Shown: positions 1 through 8,508, counted from the stretch's first letter. The stretch: 16,253 bases of DNA from UBA1723 sp045641065 (GCA_045641065.1 JAZUGF010000017.1:1-16253); one strand, 5' to 3'. Numbers and translations: made by a program. The notes: generated by a model not told the origin, from the sequence alone.

Positions 1-2
1 TC

Positions 3-59
3 TTCGCTATTGCCTTCAACCTAAAGAAAATGTGCTCAAAGATGAGAAAATCGGCCTAA
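3..59 (+). CDS. C-terminal tail of a gene entering from the left, possibly a transposase
   Basis: An open frame runs in from the window edge and stops at 57-59. Its 18 visible residues include AFNLKK and end in a basic tail (KMRKSA). An 'AFNLKK'-like helix at the extreme C-terminus is common in IS5/IS1182-type transposases, and a relic of an IS5-type transposase lies only 700 bp away, so a transposase is the best guess. Too little is visible to identify the family. The frame is supported by the strong hairpin plus T-run that begins within its last codons, as expected for the 3' end of a transcribed gene. Confidence 0.35.
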   Translation, partial: FAIAFNLKKMCSKMRKSA

Positions 60-96
60 AACGGAGGAGAGATCCCCGTTTTAGACCGATTTTTTT
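47..96 (+). terminator. Rho-independent terminator of the left-edge gene
   Basis: Two 18-base arms (47-64 and 76-93) are complementary with a single mismatch. They enclose an 11-base loop and run into a T-tract at 90-96. The left arm overlaps the stop codon at 57-59. The A-run at the base of the left arm also makes it usable in the opposite direction. Stem length and T-tract are seen directly; the terminator function is inferred. Confidence 0.65.
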
Positions 97-112
97 CTTT
101 TATGAAAATTTC

Positions 113-239
113 AACTCGTGAGAATCGAATATTTAAGTCAATTTTTGATTTTTTCGATTTTCAAATATCCATTCAAGTCTCAAAGAGTTAAAAAGAGAGT
201 ATATCGCAACTTTCTTAGTTTTGATACACCCTCTTTCTT
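113..239. repeat. AT-rich imperfect inverted repeats
   Basis: This gene-free stretch holds two nested structures. Bases 113-189 form a long imperfect inverted repeat: AACTC at 113 pairs with GAGTT at 185-189, and interrupted pairing continues inward through ATATTT-type segments. Bases 191-205 pair with 223-237 (AAGAGAGTATATC against GATACACCCTCTTT, two mismatches). No reading frame or recognisable promoter is evident between 97 and 354. These could be remnants of insertion-sequence ends or transcript-end hairpins; neither can be decided from the sequence. Confidence 0.3.
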
Positions 240-354
240 ATTAAGAACTCTTGGTTACAAGGATTTTTCACAAGGTGCTGCCTGAAATGTAATAATCATT
301 TTAAAAATTCGCCCCCACAAACCTTAACCATAAAATCAATAAAATTTTATCATT

Positions 355-684
355 ATGTGGAACAAAGTAGATATGGTTGGAAAAGTCCTTGTCGATAATG
401 GATTCTATAAAGCAGTTGGGAATCATTATGGATTTATCAATGGAGCAACCGCATGGGTGGCAGTACCAATGTCGATTAAGCAATGGAATGATGTATGTCT
501 TTGTTTAGTGGCAAGACCACATGAGTTTTATTCGAGGATTAACTGGAAAACAAGGACCATTACAGTAAGATACATCTATGGTGATGATATTTACATTGTA
601 TTTAAGGTACATCGCCATTACATGTATGTGATGTCTTTCTCTGAATTGTATGGATTATATCCATCACTTGTAGACTCAAAATAA
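355..684 (+). CDS. Small hypothetical protein, 109 aa
   Basis: I do not recognise this protein. The frame starts at ATG 355 and ends with TAA at 682-684. It is rich in Tyr, Trp, Val and His, with alternating hydrophobic stretches (for example ITVRYIYGDDIYIVFKV near residues 62-78) that suggest a small beta-rich globular domain. It has no signal peptide, no clear membrane segment and no known catalytic motif. No Shine-Dalgarno sequence precedes the ATG. A short AT hairpin (ATAAAAT..ATTTTAT) lies just upstream. The nearest neighbours are the putative transposase tail and the transposase relic, so it may be accessory DNA. Its length and composition favour a real gene over chance, but homology would be needed to be sure. 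Confidence 0.5.
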   Translation: MWNKVDMVGKVLVDNGFYKAVGNHYGFINGATAWVAVPMSIKQWNDVCLCLVARPHEFYSRINWKTRTITVRYIYGDDIYIVFKVHRHYMYVMSFSELYGLYPSLVDSK

Positions 685-779
685 GGCAATTATATACAAG
701 TTGTACAAACACGCTTATTTTTTTCTCTCGCCCTACGTACCTAAAATACCATCTCAGTAAATCATTTTTTTAACCACTT

Positions 780-811
780 ACGGAGGAGTAATTTTAAAAT
801 ACCTTCTCCGT
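780..811. repeat. 32-bp near-palindrome
   Basis: Two 16-base halves centred on TTTTAAAA match as reverse complements at 13 of 16 positions, with ACGGAG and CTCCGT at the outer ends. It sits at the 5' edge of the transposase relic. It could be a remnant of an insertion-sequence end or a transcript-end hairpin. No T-run of terminator type follows on either strand. Confidence 0.4.
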
Positions 812-1034
812 AACACCAATGCGGGACGCCGTCCTTTCGACCCTGTTTTATGATTAAGGTCATGTTTATACAAAGGATGTACTGCCTGAGCGACAAGCAG
901 ACGGAATATCAGATAAAGGGTCGGACCTGTTTCCGCCAGTTCTTGGGTATATGGACTCATTACAGAGGATGACAAAGGACATTTGGCTTGATTCCGGATA
1001 CACAGGTTTGGAAGATGCACATGATGAAAATTAG
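800..1034 (+). pseudogene. Relic of an IS5-family-type transposase, N-terminal part, frameshifted
   Basis: Three plus-strand frames read in turn give a recognisable IS5-type transposase N-terminus. About 803-849 reads NAGRRPFDPVL. After a one-base loss near 849-850, the next frame reads MIKVMFIQRMYCLSDKQTEY and continues to a 'CFRQFLGI' segment near 980. Pieces such as TEDDK and then DIWLDSGYTGLEDAHDEN follow in other frames up to a stop near 1032-1034. This matches the family order GRPPFDPVLMFK / LQRLYNLSDEQTEYQI / SFRRFLGL / D.TIW..R (recalled family pattern). The catalytic DDE region is missing. The relic ends at the stop codon of the minus-strand histidine kinase. It is dead by frameshifts and truncation. 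The minus-strand open frame across it is a shadow. Confidence 0.65.
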
Positions 1035-2218
1035 ATGCTACTTCCAAAATCCACGACGACCGTCGTCCCTCTGCCCAATTCAGACACGAATGATATATCT
1101 ACATTGAACCTGCTGAGAATTTCTCTCGACAATGCTAAACCTATGCCTGCCCCTTTGGCATCGGATGTGTTTGATGCCCTATAAAATGGTTGTGTGATAT
1201 TTTTCAATTCATCCTTTGGTATACCTATCCCATTGTCGTTGATGATTATCTTACGATTGTTCACGCTGACTTTGACAGGTTCATGTTTTGAATATTTATG
1301 GGCATTGCTGATGATGTTTCGTATCGCAATACGCAATAGGTCTTCTTTGATTTTTATGGAAAAACTGTTTACGACTTCTATGTTAGTCTTATCGTCTGCA
1401 AACGACTGCATAAAATTGCCAACATTCACTTCATTCAATGAGTCTGGATCAAAATGTTCCGAACGAGTATGAGAGAAGAGCAACAGATTTTTCATGATAC
1501 TTATTACTCGCTCAGCCTCAAGACTGATTTTCTGAAGCGATTGTTTGTATTCGTCGACGGTACGTGTTTTGATCAAAGCCACCTCACACTCTCCTTGAAT
1601 AGCAGTCAGAGGGTTGTTGATTTCATGGGATGCATTATTGACGAAGAGCTTTTCCGTCTGATAATTGTGGTCAATCTTTTTATAAACTTTTATGGCATAA
1701 AGTCTGCTAATTAAGAACAGGACAATGCCTGTGGCAAAAACCAACAACACTAGTGAGTAACCGAATGTTTTGCTTATTTCAGAGATATATGGATTACGGC
1801 TCAACACAACTACCGCAAACACTCCTTCATTATCGTCGTAGACAAGGGCCAATCCGATCTCTCCGTTTTTATGGAATCTTACAATACTATCGTTAGTGAG
1901 TTCTTCAATTTCATTTTTTGTGAGAAATTCTCCAAGATGGGATTCTGCCTCCGCTCTATTCTGCATATTGATGAATAATTCGCGCGACGTGGGAATGCTT
2001 TGTTCTCGATTGTACACTATCCGTCGGTATTTTTCCGCGCTCAACTCGTCTTTTTCAAAACGCTCCATGGCTACGGCTATTGCCTTCTCTTCCAAATAAC
2101 GGAAATAGATCTTCTCTGCATAGTGCGACTGCAACACAAAGAATATCACACCTGCAACGACAACCAGTGAAATGGTGATTGCAGAATAGATTAAAGAAAC
2201 TTGTTGGCCTTTATTCAT
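1031..2218 (-). CDS. Membrane sensor histidine kinase, 395 aa
   Basis: Inner-membrane sensor kinase that autophosphorylates on a histidine and passes the phosphate to the response regulator encoded immediately upstream. Transmembrane segments lie at about residues 9-30 and 153-174, bounding a roughly 120-residue periplasmic domain without cysteines. The HisKA H-box (FVNNASHEINNPL) puts the phosphoacceptor at His198. The ATPase domain shows the N-box (NIISNAHKYS, about 300-310), the G1 box (DNGIGIP, 328-334) and the G2 box (GAGIGLALS, 356-364). Only about 23 residues separate the second membrane segment from the H-box, so there is no room for a HAMP domain. The start codon overlaps the regulator's stop by four bases (ATGA, 2215-2218), implying translational coupling. 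Position behind a CzcA-type pump suggests metal or cation sensing, but the signal is not readable from sequence. Confidence 0.93.
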   Translation of the reverse strand: MNKGQQVSLIYSAITISLVVVAGVIFFVLQSHYAEKIYFRYLEEKAIAVAMERFEKDELSAEKYRRIVYNREQSIPTSRELFINMQNRAEAESHLGEFLTKNEIEELTNDSIVRFHKNGEIGLALVYDDNEGVFAVVVLSRNPYISEISKTFGYSLVLLVFATGIVLFLISRLYAIKVYKKIDHNYQTEKLFVNNASHEINNPLTAIQGECEVALIKTRTVDEYKQSLQKISLEAERVISIMKNLLLFSHTRSEHFDPDSLNEVNVGNFMQSFADDKTNIEVVNSFSIKIKEDLLRIAIRNIISNAHKYSKHEPVKVSVNNRKIIINDNGIGIPKDELKNITQPFYRASNTSDAKGAGIGLALSREILSRFNVDISFVSELGRGTTVVVDFGSSI

Positions 2219-2907
2219 TGTTTTTTCATCATATATCCCATTCCGATAACAGTATGGATTAGTTTGTCGGAAAATGGATCATCAATCTTGTTTCTAATGT
2301 AGCGGACATACACGTCGACTATATTAGTGTTGGTGTCAAAGTCTTTGTCCCACACGTCACGCAACAATTGGCTGCGCGAGAGCACTTCGTCGTGATGCAA
2401 TACGAAATATTCAAGCAGACGGTACTCTCTGACGCTTAGCTCCACATCCAGACTGCCTCTTGATGCTTTATGTGTCGATGGATCACATTTCAAGTCGGCA
2501 TATTGGACCATATTATTATTAGCTGCGAATGAAGATCGTCGCAACAATGCTTCTATGCGCGCAAGAAGCTCCACAAACTTGAATGGTTTGACCAAGTAAT
2601 CATCCGCACCCGCGTGAAGCCCCATCACAACGTCGTCCGTAGTGCCTAATGCCGTCAGCATCAACACTGGCACAGAGTAGGAATAGTTGGCTCGGATGAG
2701 TTTGCATACGTCTAATCCGCTCTTTCCTGGCATGCGTATGTCAAGAATGACAAGATCAAAAAGACATTCTTCGCTTAAAATATTCCAAGCCTCATCCCCG
2801 TTGTTAGCTACGGTGACGGAATATCCATAATCCTCCAATCCACGTTTTACAAAATCGCAGATGTTTAGTTCATCTTCAGCAATGAATATTTTCTTCTTTT
2901 CTGCCAT
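2215..2907 (-). CDS. OmpR/PhoB-family response regulator, 230 aa
   Basis: Cytoplasmic DNA-binding regulator paired with the downstream kinase. The receiver domain (about 5-117) contains the acidic pair Glu11-Asp12, the phosphorylated Asp56 (LVILDIRMPG), Thr85 in the LMLTA segment and Lys107 in the VKPF motif. The C-terminal winged helix (about 135-229) has the usual LSVREYRLLEYF opening, the RSQLLRDVWD turn and the VDVYVRYIRNKID recognition-helix region. It is full length for the family. It is encoded between the RND pump gene and the kinase gene, 89 bp after the former with a hairpin in the gap. Regulators in this arrangement (CusR/CzcR type) usually activate the adjacent efflux operon. The phased repeat at 8509-8547 is a plausible target, by inference. 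Confidence 0.94.
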   Translation of the reverse strand: MAEKKKIFIAEDELNICDFVKRGLEDYGYSVTVANNGDEAWNILSEECLFDLVILDIRMPGKSGLDVCKLIRANYSYSVPVLMLTALGTTDDVVMGLHAGADDYLVKPFKFVELLARIEALLRRSSFAANNNMVQYADLKCDPSTHKASRGSLDVELSVREYRLLEYFVLHHDEVLSRSQLLRDVWDKDFDTNTNIVDVYVRYIRNKIDDPFSDKLIHTVIGMGYMMKKQ

Positions 2908-2920
2908 AGAATTTTCACGT

Positions 2921-2953
2921 AAAGAGAGTTCCGTTTTGATGGAACTCCCTTCT
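2921..2953 (-). terminator. Hairpin between the efflux operon and the two-component genes
   Basis: Bases 2921-2932 (AAAGAGAGTTCC) pair with 2941-2952 (GGAACTCCCTTC) with one mismatch in the main stem, around an 8-base loop. On the minus strand it follows the RND stop codon and precedes the regulator's ATG. The U-run after it is weak, so it may be an attenuator or processing site that lowers regulator/kinase expression relative to the pump rather than a full terminator. A single TTAGAA hexamer on the minus strand (TTCTAA at 2950-2955) matches the hexamer of the putative operator at 8509-8547. Confidence 0.5.
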
Positions 2954-2996
2954 AAATAAACTTAACTAACACAAAGAAAATAAATATCTTGCATGG

Positions 2997-5900
2997 TTAC
3001 AACTTTCGACGTTGCAATATGCCTGTTTTGTCGTAGATTCTCCAACTGTATATCTTCTCCACGAAAAGAGGGAATATAAGAAGTGTGAAAATCGTAGCGA
3101 ATATCAGTCCGCCAATGATGACGATTGCCAATGGCCGTTGGCTCTCACTACCGATTCCATGACTTAAGGCTGCTGGAATCAAACCGAATATTGCCATCAT
3201 TGCGGTCATCAGCACAGCGCGTGTGCGGCTATGAACACTCTTGTCGATTGAATCTTGCAACGTCTCGCCATGACGTATGAAATGCTTGATATCCATAATC
3301 ATTATCACTCCGTTCTGGATGCAGATACCAAACAAACAGATGAATCCGATTCCTGCGGAAATGGAGAAATTGAAGCCTGTAATGAGTAAGATCAGGATTC
3401 CTCCGACAGCGGCGAATGGGACATTGAGCAACACAAGTGAGGCGTCTCTGGCGTTCCCGAACAGTATGTATAAAATGGCGAATATAATCAGAATACTGAT
3501 TGGCACCACTTGTGCCAGACGCGATGATGCTCGTTGTTGATTCTCAAAATCACCTTTCCATTCTATCCTGTATCCTTCAGACAGTGGCACATTCATACTC
3601 ACTTTCTTCTGCGACTCCGCCACCGCACTTCCCATATCTCTGTCGCGCACGGAGAACTTCACCGCACAGTAGCGTTCTTGTCCATCACGATAGATAATCA
3701 GCGGACCGGTGATTAGACGGATGTCTGCTAGTTCACCAATAGGAATCATTGCTCCTTCACAATTCTCTACTTTGATCTTTGCAATTTCATTCTCGTCTTT
3801 ACGAAAAGGTTTGTCGTAACGGACAACAAGATCAAATTTTCGCTCTTCTTCATATACTTGCGACGCGACTTTGCCACCAATAGCCATCTCGATAGTAGAC
3901 TGCACATCATCTTTGCTTACGCCATAACGAGCCAATCGACTTTCGTCCAAGTTAATCTGAATCTCTGGTTGACCAATATTACGCAACACACCAAGGTCGG
4001 CAATTCCAGGGATAGGCTGCATTGTCTTTGCCACCTTCTCCGCTATACGTTCTGATTCATACAGATCTTTTCCATAAATCTTAGCGACGATTGCTCCTTT
4101 CACTCCGCTCACAGCCTCTTCAACATTATCACTGATCGGTTGTGAGAAATTGAAATCTATGCCTTTATGTTGGCTCAATTTCTGATTCATCTTCTCCATA
4201 AGCTCCTCCTTTGTCATTCCAGATTTCCACTCGTTTTCTGGATGAATCTTGACGAACAACTCGATATTATAGAATCCGGTAGCGTCGGTGCCATCGTTCG
4301 GGCGGCCAGTCTGGGTGATAACCTCCTTCACTTCCGCAAACTCTCCGACTTCTGATCTTAGCTGTTTGGCCATTTTCGTGCTTTCGGCAAGTGAGATACT
4401 TTGTGGCATTGTAGCTCTGATATAGATGCTTCCCTCGTTCATTTCGGGAAGGAATTCAGTCCCCAACAGGGCGAAAGCAGATAGCCCGGCTATCATCACC
4501 ACCGTCGCTCCAACGATTACCTTGCAGGCATTCCTATGACACCATGCAAACGTTTTGTCTGTGATATCGTATATAAGTTCAAGGAAACGATTGCGTTTCT
4601 CCTTCACATTCTTACCAAGTAGCATTCGGGAGAGGACAGGCACAAGCGTAAGTGTGAAAAGCAGAGCCCCAAGTAGTGCGAATCCGAGTGTGAAAGCAAG
4701 TGGAGAAAACATTTTGCCCTCCACTTTCTGGAACGAGAAAATCGGAATCAGAGCTGTGATTATGATAAGTTTGGAGAAAAACACCGACTTGGCTTTTGTC
4801 CTTGCTGTAGTACGGATGACTCCTCCCTTGCTAAGTTTGCCAAAAGCCTCCATTCCTATTGCCCTTGCTTTTTCATCCAGTGCGACGAAGAGTGCCTCCA
4901 CCATCACCACAGCGCCGTCTATTATTATTCCGAAATCGATCGCTCCCATAGATAACAGGTTGGCACTCATTCCTTTCAAATGCAGACAAATGAATGCGAA
5001 AAGTAGAGCAAGGGGTATAACAGTGGCCACAATGAATGTCGTTCTCCAATCCTTCATAAATAGGAATACAATGAGCGTGACGAGAAAAATCCCTTCCAAC
5101 ACATTGTGGAAAACAGTCCCGACGGCAAGATCCACCAGGTCTTCACGGTCGTAGAATGGTTTTATTTCAACACCGTCAGGAAGGAGTTCCTTCTGGATAT
5201 AGCTGATCTTTTCTTTAAGAGCGGTGATGACTTCCTGTGCATTTTCGCCTTTTCGCATCACAACAATTCCCTCCACCACATCGTCCTCTTCTCCACGTCC
5301 TACTTGTCCGAGTCGTGGCTGGCACGATTCATTCACTTTGGCTAAGTTTTTCACGAGGATTGGCGTGCCACCGATATTCTTCACGACAATATTGCCTATC
5401 TCCTCAATGTTGTTGATCAACCCAATTCCTCTGACGACGTATGATTGTTGACATTTCTCAATGACGTCGCCACCAACGTTGGTATTGCTTTTTGATATCG
5501 CTTCAAAGAGTTCCAGTGAACTTATTCCGTATGTGGCAAGTTTATTAGGATTGACACTCACTTCAAATGTCTTTACTTCTCCACCGAAACTGACGACATC
5601 AGCCACTCCCGACACTGTGCGGATATTCCTTTCTACAACCCAGTCCTGAATAGTCTTAAGTTCACGGACAGAATGAGTTTCGCTGCTTAATGTATATCTG
5701 AACACCTCGCCCGTAGGCCCTTGCAAAGGTTGGACTTCCGGTTCAACATCATTAGGTAAATCAGCATCTTTAAGCAGGTTATACACCTGTTGTCGAGCAA
5801 ACTCGTCGTCAACATTATCTTCAAACATTATCGTCACCACTGACAAGCCAAACAATGTCACGCTGCGGATATCCGTCTTCTTCTGAGTAGCGTTCATTGC

Positions 5901-6122
5901 TATCTCAATCGGGATGGTCACGAATTTCTCAATCTCCTCCGCACTTCTTCCCGACCATTGTGTTATAACAGTGACTTTTGTGTTAGTGACGTCGGGGAAC
6001 GCATCCACTGGAGTATGCTTAAAGCAGAACACTCCTGTGATTATCATTAGCAAAGTGATACAGAGTATCAGATATTTCCTGTTGAGAGAAAAGGAAATAA
6101 TAAAATCGATCAGTTTATTCAT
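2997..6122 (-). CDS. CzcA/CusA-type heavy-metal efflux RND transporter, 1041 aa
   Basis: Inner-membrane proton-driven pump that exports cations with the periplasmic adaptor and outer-membrane channel encoded just upstream. Length and architecture are those of the HME-RND family: TM1 near residues 15-35, a large periplasmic domain, TM2-6 from about 338 to 540, a second periplasmic domain, and a final membrane bundle from about 865. The family's proton-relay residues are visible in TM4 as Asp396, Asp402 and Glu409 (DFGIIIDGAVVMVE). The segment EMNEGSIYIRATMPQSIS near 560-580 is of the CzcA kind; I do not see the CusA-style YMPS methionine site there. Divalent metals (Zn, Co, Cd, Ni) are therefore a better guess than Cu/Ag, but the substrate is unproven. 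Its ATG overlaps the adaptor's stop by one base (TAATG). Confidence 0.93.
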   Translation of the reverse strand: MNKLIDFIISFSLNRKYLILCITLLMIITGVFCFKHTPVDAFPDVTNTKVTVITQWSGRSAEEIEKFVTIPIEIAMNATQKKTDIRSVTLFGLSVVTIMFEDNVDDEFARQQVYNLLKDADLPNDVEPEVQPLQGPTGEVFRYTLSSETHSVRELKTIQDWVVERNIRTVSGVADVVSFGGEVKTFEVSVNPNKLATYGISSLELFEAISKSNTNVGGDVIEKCQQSYVVRGIGLINNIEEIGNIVVKNIGGTPILVKNLAKVNESCQPRLGQVGRGEEDDVVEGIVVMRKGENAQEVITALKEKISYIQKELLPDGVEIKPFYDREDLVDLAVGTVFHNVLEGIFLVTLIVFLFMKDWRTTFIVATVIPLALLFAFICLHLKGMSANLLSMGAIDFGIIIDGAVVMVEALFVALDEKARAIGMEAFGKLSKGGVIRTTARTKAKSVFFSKLIIITALIPIFSFQKVEGKMFSPLAFTLGFALLGALLFTLTLVPVLSRMLLGKNVKEKRNRFLELIYDITDKTFAWCHRNACKVIVGATVVMIAGLSAFALLGTEFLPEMNEGSIYIRATMPQSISLAESTKMAKQLRSEVGEFAEVKEVITQTGRPNDGTDATGFYNIELFVKIHPENEWKSGMTKEELMEKMNQKLSQHKGIDFNFSQPISDNVEEAVSGVKGAIVAKIYGKDLYESERIAEKVAKTMQPIPGIADLGVLRNIGQPEIQINLDESRLARYGVSKDDVQSTIEMAIGGKVASQVYEEERKFDLVVRYDKPFRKDENEIAKIKVENCEGAMIPIGELADIRLITGPLIIYRDGQERYCAVKFSVRDRDMGSAVAESQKKVSMNVPLSEGYRIEWKGDFENQQRASSRLAQVVPISILIIFAILYILFGNARDASLVLLNVPFAAVGGILILLITGFNFSISAGIGFICLFGICIQNGVIMIMDIKHFIRHGETLQDSIDKSVHSRTRAVLMTAMMAIFGLIPAALSHGIGSESQRPLAIVIIGGLIFATIFTLLIFPLFVEKIYSWRIYDKTGILQRRKL

Positions 6123-7183
6123 TATCTTAATGCTTCAAACTCCAACAATGCGTTTTCACTTACTACCATTTCACCTTTGCTGAGGCCAGACGATACAAAT
6201 GCACACATATCGCCATATCCTGCTATTTTTATCAGCTGTCGACGCAGATGCTTTTCGTCGTCGCATACCACAACATAGTCATGGCCGTTTTCAAAGATTA
6301 TGCTTTTCGTCGGCACTTGTAGCATCGGACGGATATCATCGGAGATGGAAATATGGACTGTGGCAAACATACCCGGCTTGAGCAAGCCTTGTTTGTTGTC
6401 TAAGCAAACCCTTACTTTCATTGTTTTGCTCACATTGTCAAGGATATTGTAGACTTTATTGATGACTCCGTGAAATTTCACATTAGGATATGCCACTACT
6501 TCCACAGTCACACTATCTCCCGATTTGACTTTCCAAATGTCGCTTTCGTAGACGTCCGCTATCACCCATACCGTACTGAGGTCTGCTATCTCAAAAGCAG
6601 GAGCATCATTGTTGGTCGCATCTATATATGAGTCGTTAAAGACAGATTTGCCGACAACAAAACCATTGATTGGAGAAACGAGAGAGGCCGTTGACATTTT
6701 ACTATATCCGTTTACTTTCGCCACATTTTCTAATCTTGCCATCTCGGCTCGCAAAATTGTCAGCCCCTCTCTTGCTTCCTGGACGTCCTTGGCTGTTGCC
6801 ATTTTGTCTGCATACATCTCCTCCAATTGGTTGAGATTTCTTTCCGCCATACGGATTTGTGCATTAGTCTCACTTATCTGCTTCACATGTTCTGCCGCAT
6901 CTGTGCTGAACACCGTCGCTAACGTCTGTCCTTTCACAACTGGGTCTCCAATCTCCACCTGAATGTTTTGAATTTTACCGGTGCATGGCACAAATATCTT
7001 TGCAAGTTTACGTTCATCACAAGCGATATCTCCATTCAGAACCAATTTCCCACGCATTTCTCCAGCAATGACCTCGGTTGTCACAAGATCAACACGGCTT
7101 TCCGTCTCTTTAACATCTTCTTTTGACTCTCCTGAGCATGAAGACAGAACTAAAAGTGCAGTTGCAATATATAAGTTTTTCAT
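6122..7183 (-). CDS. Efflux RND periplasmic adaptor (HlyD/CusB-type) lipoprotein, 353 aa
   Basis: Membrane-fusion protein linking the RND pump to the outer-membrane channel. The N-terminus is a lipoprotein signal: a short hydrophobic helix ending in the lipobox Leu13-Ser-Ser-Cys16, so the mature protein should be anchored through Cys16. A biotinyl-lipoyl-like half (GKIQNIQVEIGDPVVKGQTL, near 70-89) is followed by an alpha-helical hairpin rich in Glu, Ala and Met (about 98-150) and the second lipoyl half (LVSPINGFVVGKSV, about 170-183). The beta-barrel domain then follows (VIADVYESDIWKVKSGDSV, about 207-225). No metal-binding Met/His-rich tail is seen. It starts 2 bp after the outer-membrane factor's stop codon and overlaps the pump gene by one base, so all three should be one transcript. 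Confidence 0.92.
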   Translation of the reverse strand: MKNLYIATALLVLSSCSGESKEDVKETESRVDLVTTEVIAGEMRGKLVLNGDIACDERKLAKIFVPCTGKIQNIQVEIGDPVVKGQTLATVFSTDAAEHVKQISETNAQIRMAERNLNQLEEMYADKMATAKDVQEAREGLTILRAEMARLENVAKVNGYSKMSTASLVSPINGFVVGKSVFNDSYIDATNNDAPAFEIADLSTVWVIADVYESDIWKVKSGDSVTVEVVAYPNVKFHGVINKVYNILDNVSKTMKVRVCLDNKQGLLKPGMFATVHISISDDIRPMLQVPTKSIIFENGHDYVVVCDDEKHLRRQLIKIAGYGDMCAFVSSGLSKGEMVVSENALLEFEALR

Positions 7184-7185
7184 TT

Positions 7186-8445
7186 TTAGTTGTTTTGTAT
7201 ATCAAGTGAAACAAATGCTTTGATTAATTCAAGTTTATTCTCGGTGTGTGTGAACTGAACCTCTTTGTAAGTATCAAGGATATCAATCAGTTCAATCAAT
7301 GAAATATTATGATTCATATATTGACGTTGTACATTCAATATGATCTGTTGCGACATCTCCTCCGCCACTTTGCTCGATTCATCAACCATCTCTTGAAGTT
7401 TCAACAGTCTATTCCAATTTTGATCTTTTTCGATAGCTATCACGTCATGTAGATGTTCCTTTTCCAACATTTGAGCTTCAAGATTGTGTTGCGCTGCTTT
7501 CACTGTCCCCTGATTACGGTTGAATATCGGGATCGTAAAAGTGACTCCTGCACCAAAATAGTTATGCCCGATGTTTCCGTTCTTATCCCACTCTCCATTT
7601 ACAGACAATTCTGGCAACCCATTGGCTTTCTGCAGTTTTACATTGTACTCTGCCATCTCAACCTTTTGTTTAGCCATCTTCAAGTCTGGACGACGTTCAA
7701 CACCCTCTATGATTTCATCTTTTGTAAGATTTTTTATTTGCCCAAGGATTTCTTTTTCATTGATTTGTGGGACGATATGTGTATTCACATCAAATCTAAG
7801 CATTGTCCGCAACTCATTTATCTTTGACATCATGTCTATCTCAAGACCTCTAACCTCTTTTTGCAGTTGAACCATTTGACTTTTAATTCTCACGACCTCC
7901 AACGCCGAGATATTCCCTTTATTATATTGAGAGTCATAAGACAACAGAATCTTATCAATCACATCTGTTTCCTTTTGCAAGATTGAAATTTTCTGCTTAC
8001 AATAAAAAATGTCCGCCATTGTGGAATAAAGATCTCTACGCAATAATCTTTTTGTGTCATCCAATGTTGATTTTGAAAGACGCACATTAGCTTCTGCAAT
8101 TTTGATTCTGTTTGAGCGTTGTCCACCAATGTATATTCTTTGAGATATTTGAATATCGCTCTGTCCCTCTTTCCCACATTCAAAATAACGTCCAGTGACA
8201 GGATTATTGATGTTATGCTGGATACTGATCTCTGGATTTTCAAACAATTTCTCCTGACGTAGTTCAGCCTCCGACATTTTCATTTCAACATTTTGCTTAT
8301 TTATATTGACATTCTTATCACTCAATATCTTTTCTGCATCATCAAAAGAGAGATATAATGTGTCTTGACTTGAATATGAATGTGTGGCATATACTACAAA
8401 ACAATTAAATGTCAGTATGCAACATAAAGATTTCAGTAAATTCAT
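7186..8445 (-). CDS. TolC/CzcC-family outer-membrane efflux protein, 419 aa
   Basis: Outer-membrane channel subunit of the tripartite pump. It begins with a hydrophobic secretion signal (about residues 1-20, ending near VVYATHS) and lacks a lipobox, so Sec signal peptidase I cleavage is expected. Two OEP-type repeats are visible: the first has helical stretches leading to the strand ISQRIYIGGQ (about 103-112), the second the strand FGAGVTFTIPIFNRNQG (about 289-305). Each is followed by long amphipathic helices rich in Lys, Glu and Gln that form the periplasmic tunnel. Length is normal for the family. It is the first gene of the minus-strand operon and lies directly behind the promoter at 8468-8475. 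Confidence 0.92.
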   Translation of the reverse strand: MNLLKSLCCILTFNCFVVYATHSYSSQDTLYLSFDDAEKILSDKNVNINKQNVEMKMSEAELRQEKLFENPEISIQHNINNPVTGRYFECGKEGQSDIQISQRIYIGGQRSNRIKIAEANVRLSKSTLDDTKRLLRRDLYSTMADIFYCKQKISILQKETDVIDKILLSYDSQYNKGNISALEVVRIKSQMVQLQKEVRGLEIDMMSKINELRTMLRFDVNTHIVPQINEKEILGQIKNLTKDEIIEGVERRPDLKMAKQKVEMAEYNVKLQKANGLPELSVNGEWDKNGNIGHNYFGAGVTFTIPIFNRNQGTVKAAQHNLEAQMLEKEHLHDVIAIEKDQNWNRLLKLQEMVDESSKVAEEMSQQIILNVQRQYMNHNISLIELIDILDTYKEVQFTHTENKLELIKAFVSLDIQNN

Positions 8446-8467
8446 AATATCTGTTTTAATTATGCCG

Positions 8468-8475
8468 CAAAGTTA
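8468..8475 (-). promoter_or_regulatory. -7 box of the efflux operon promoter
   Basis: Read on the minus strand the bases are TAACTTTG, a perfect match to the Bacteroidetes -7 consensus TAnnTTTG, 22 bp upstream of the outer-membrane factor's ATG. A TTTC about 20 bp further upstream is a partial match to the -33 TTTG. The weak -33 element fits a promoter that depends on an activator bound just upstream. Confidence 0.7.
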
Positions 8476-8508
8476 TTTGATATGCCTTTTATATTGAAAA
8501 ATAATAAG

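Noticed and set aside
685..735. Terminator after the small hypothetical gene (TACAA/TTGTA near 696-706 with a T-run near 717-723)
   Set aside because: The stem is only five AT-rich pairs and about 10 bases separate it from the T-run, so support is too weak to list.
778..1047. An 89-codon minus-strand open frame
   Set aside because: It is antisense to the transposase relic and overlaps the kinase end. The plus-strand fragments give recognisable transposase motifs and this frame gives none.
4555..5154. A 199-codon plus-strand open frame
   Set aside because: It lies wholly antisense to the RND pump gene, is rich in Ser, Arg and Thr, matches no motif, and has no promoter. It is a shadow of the pump's coding frame.
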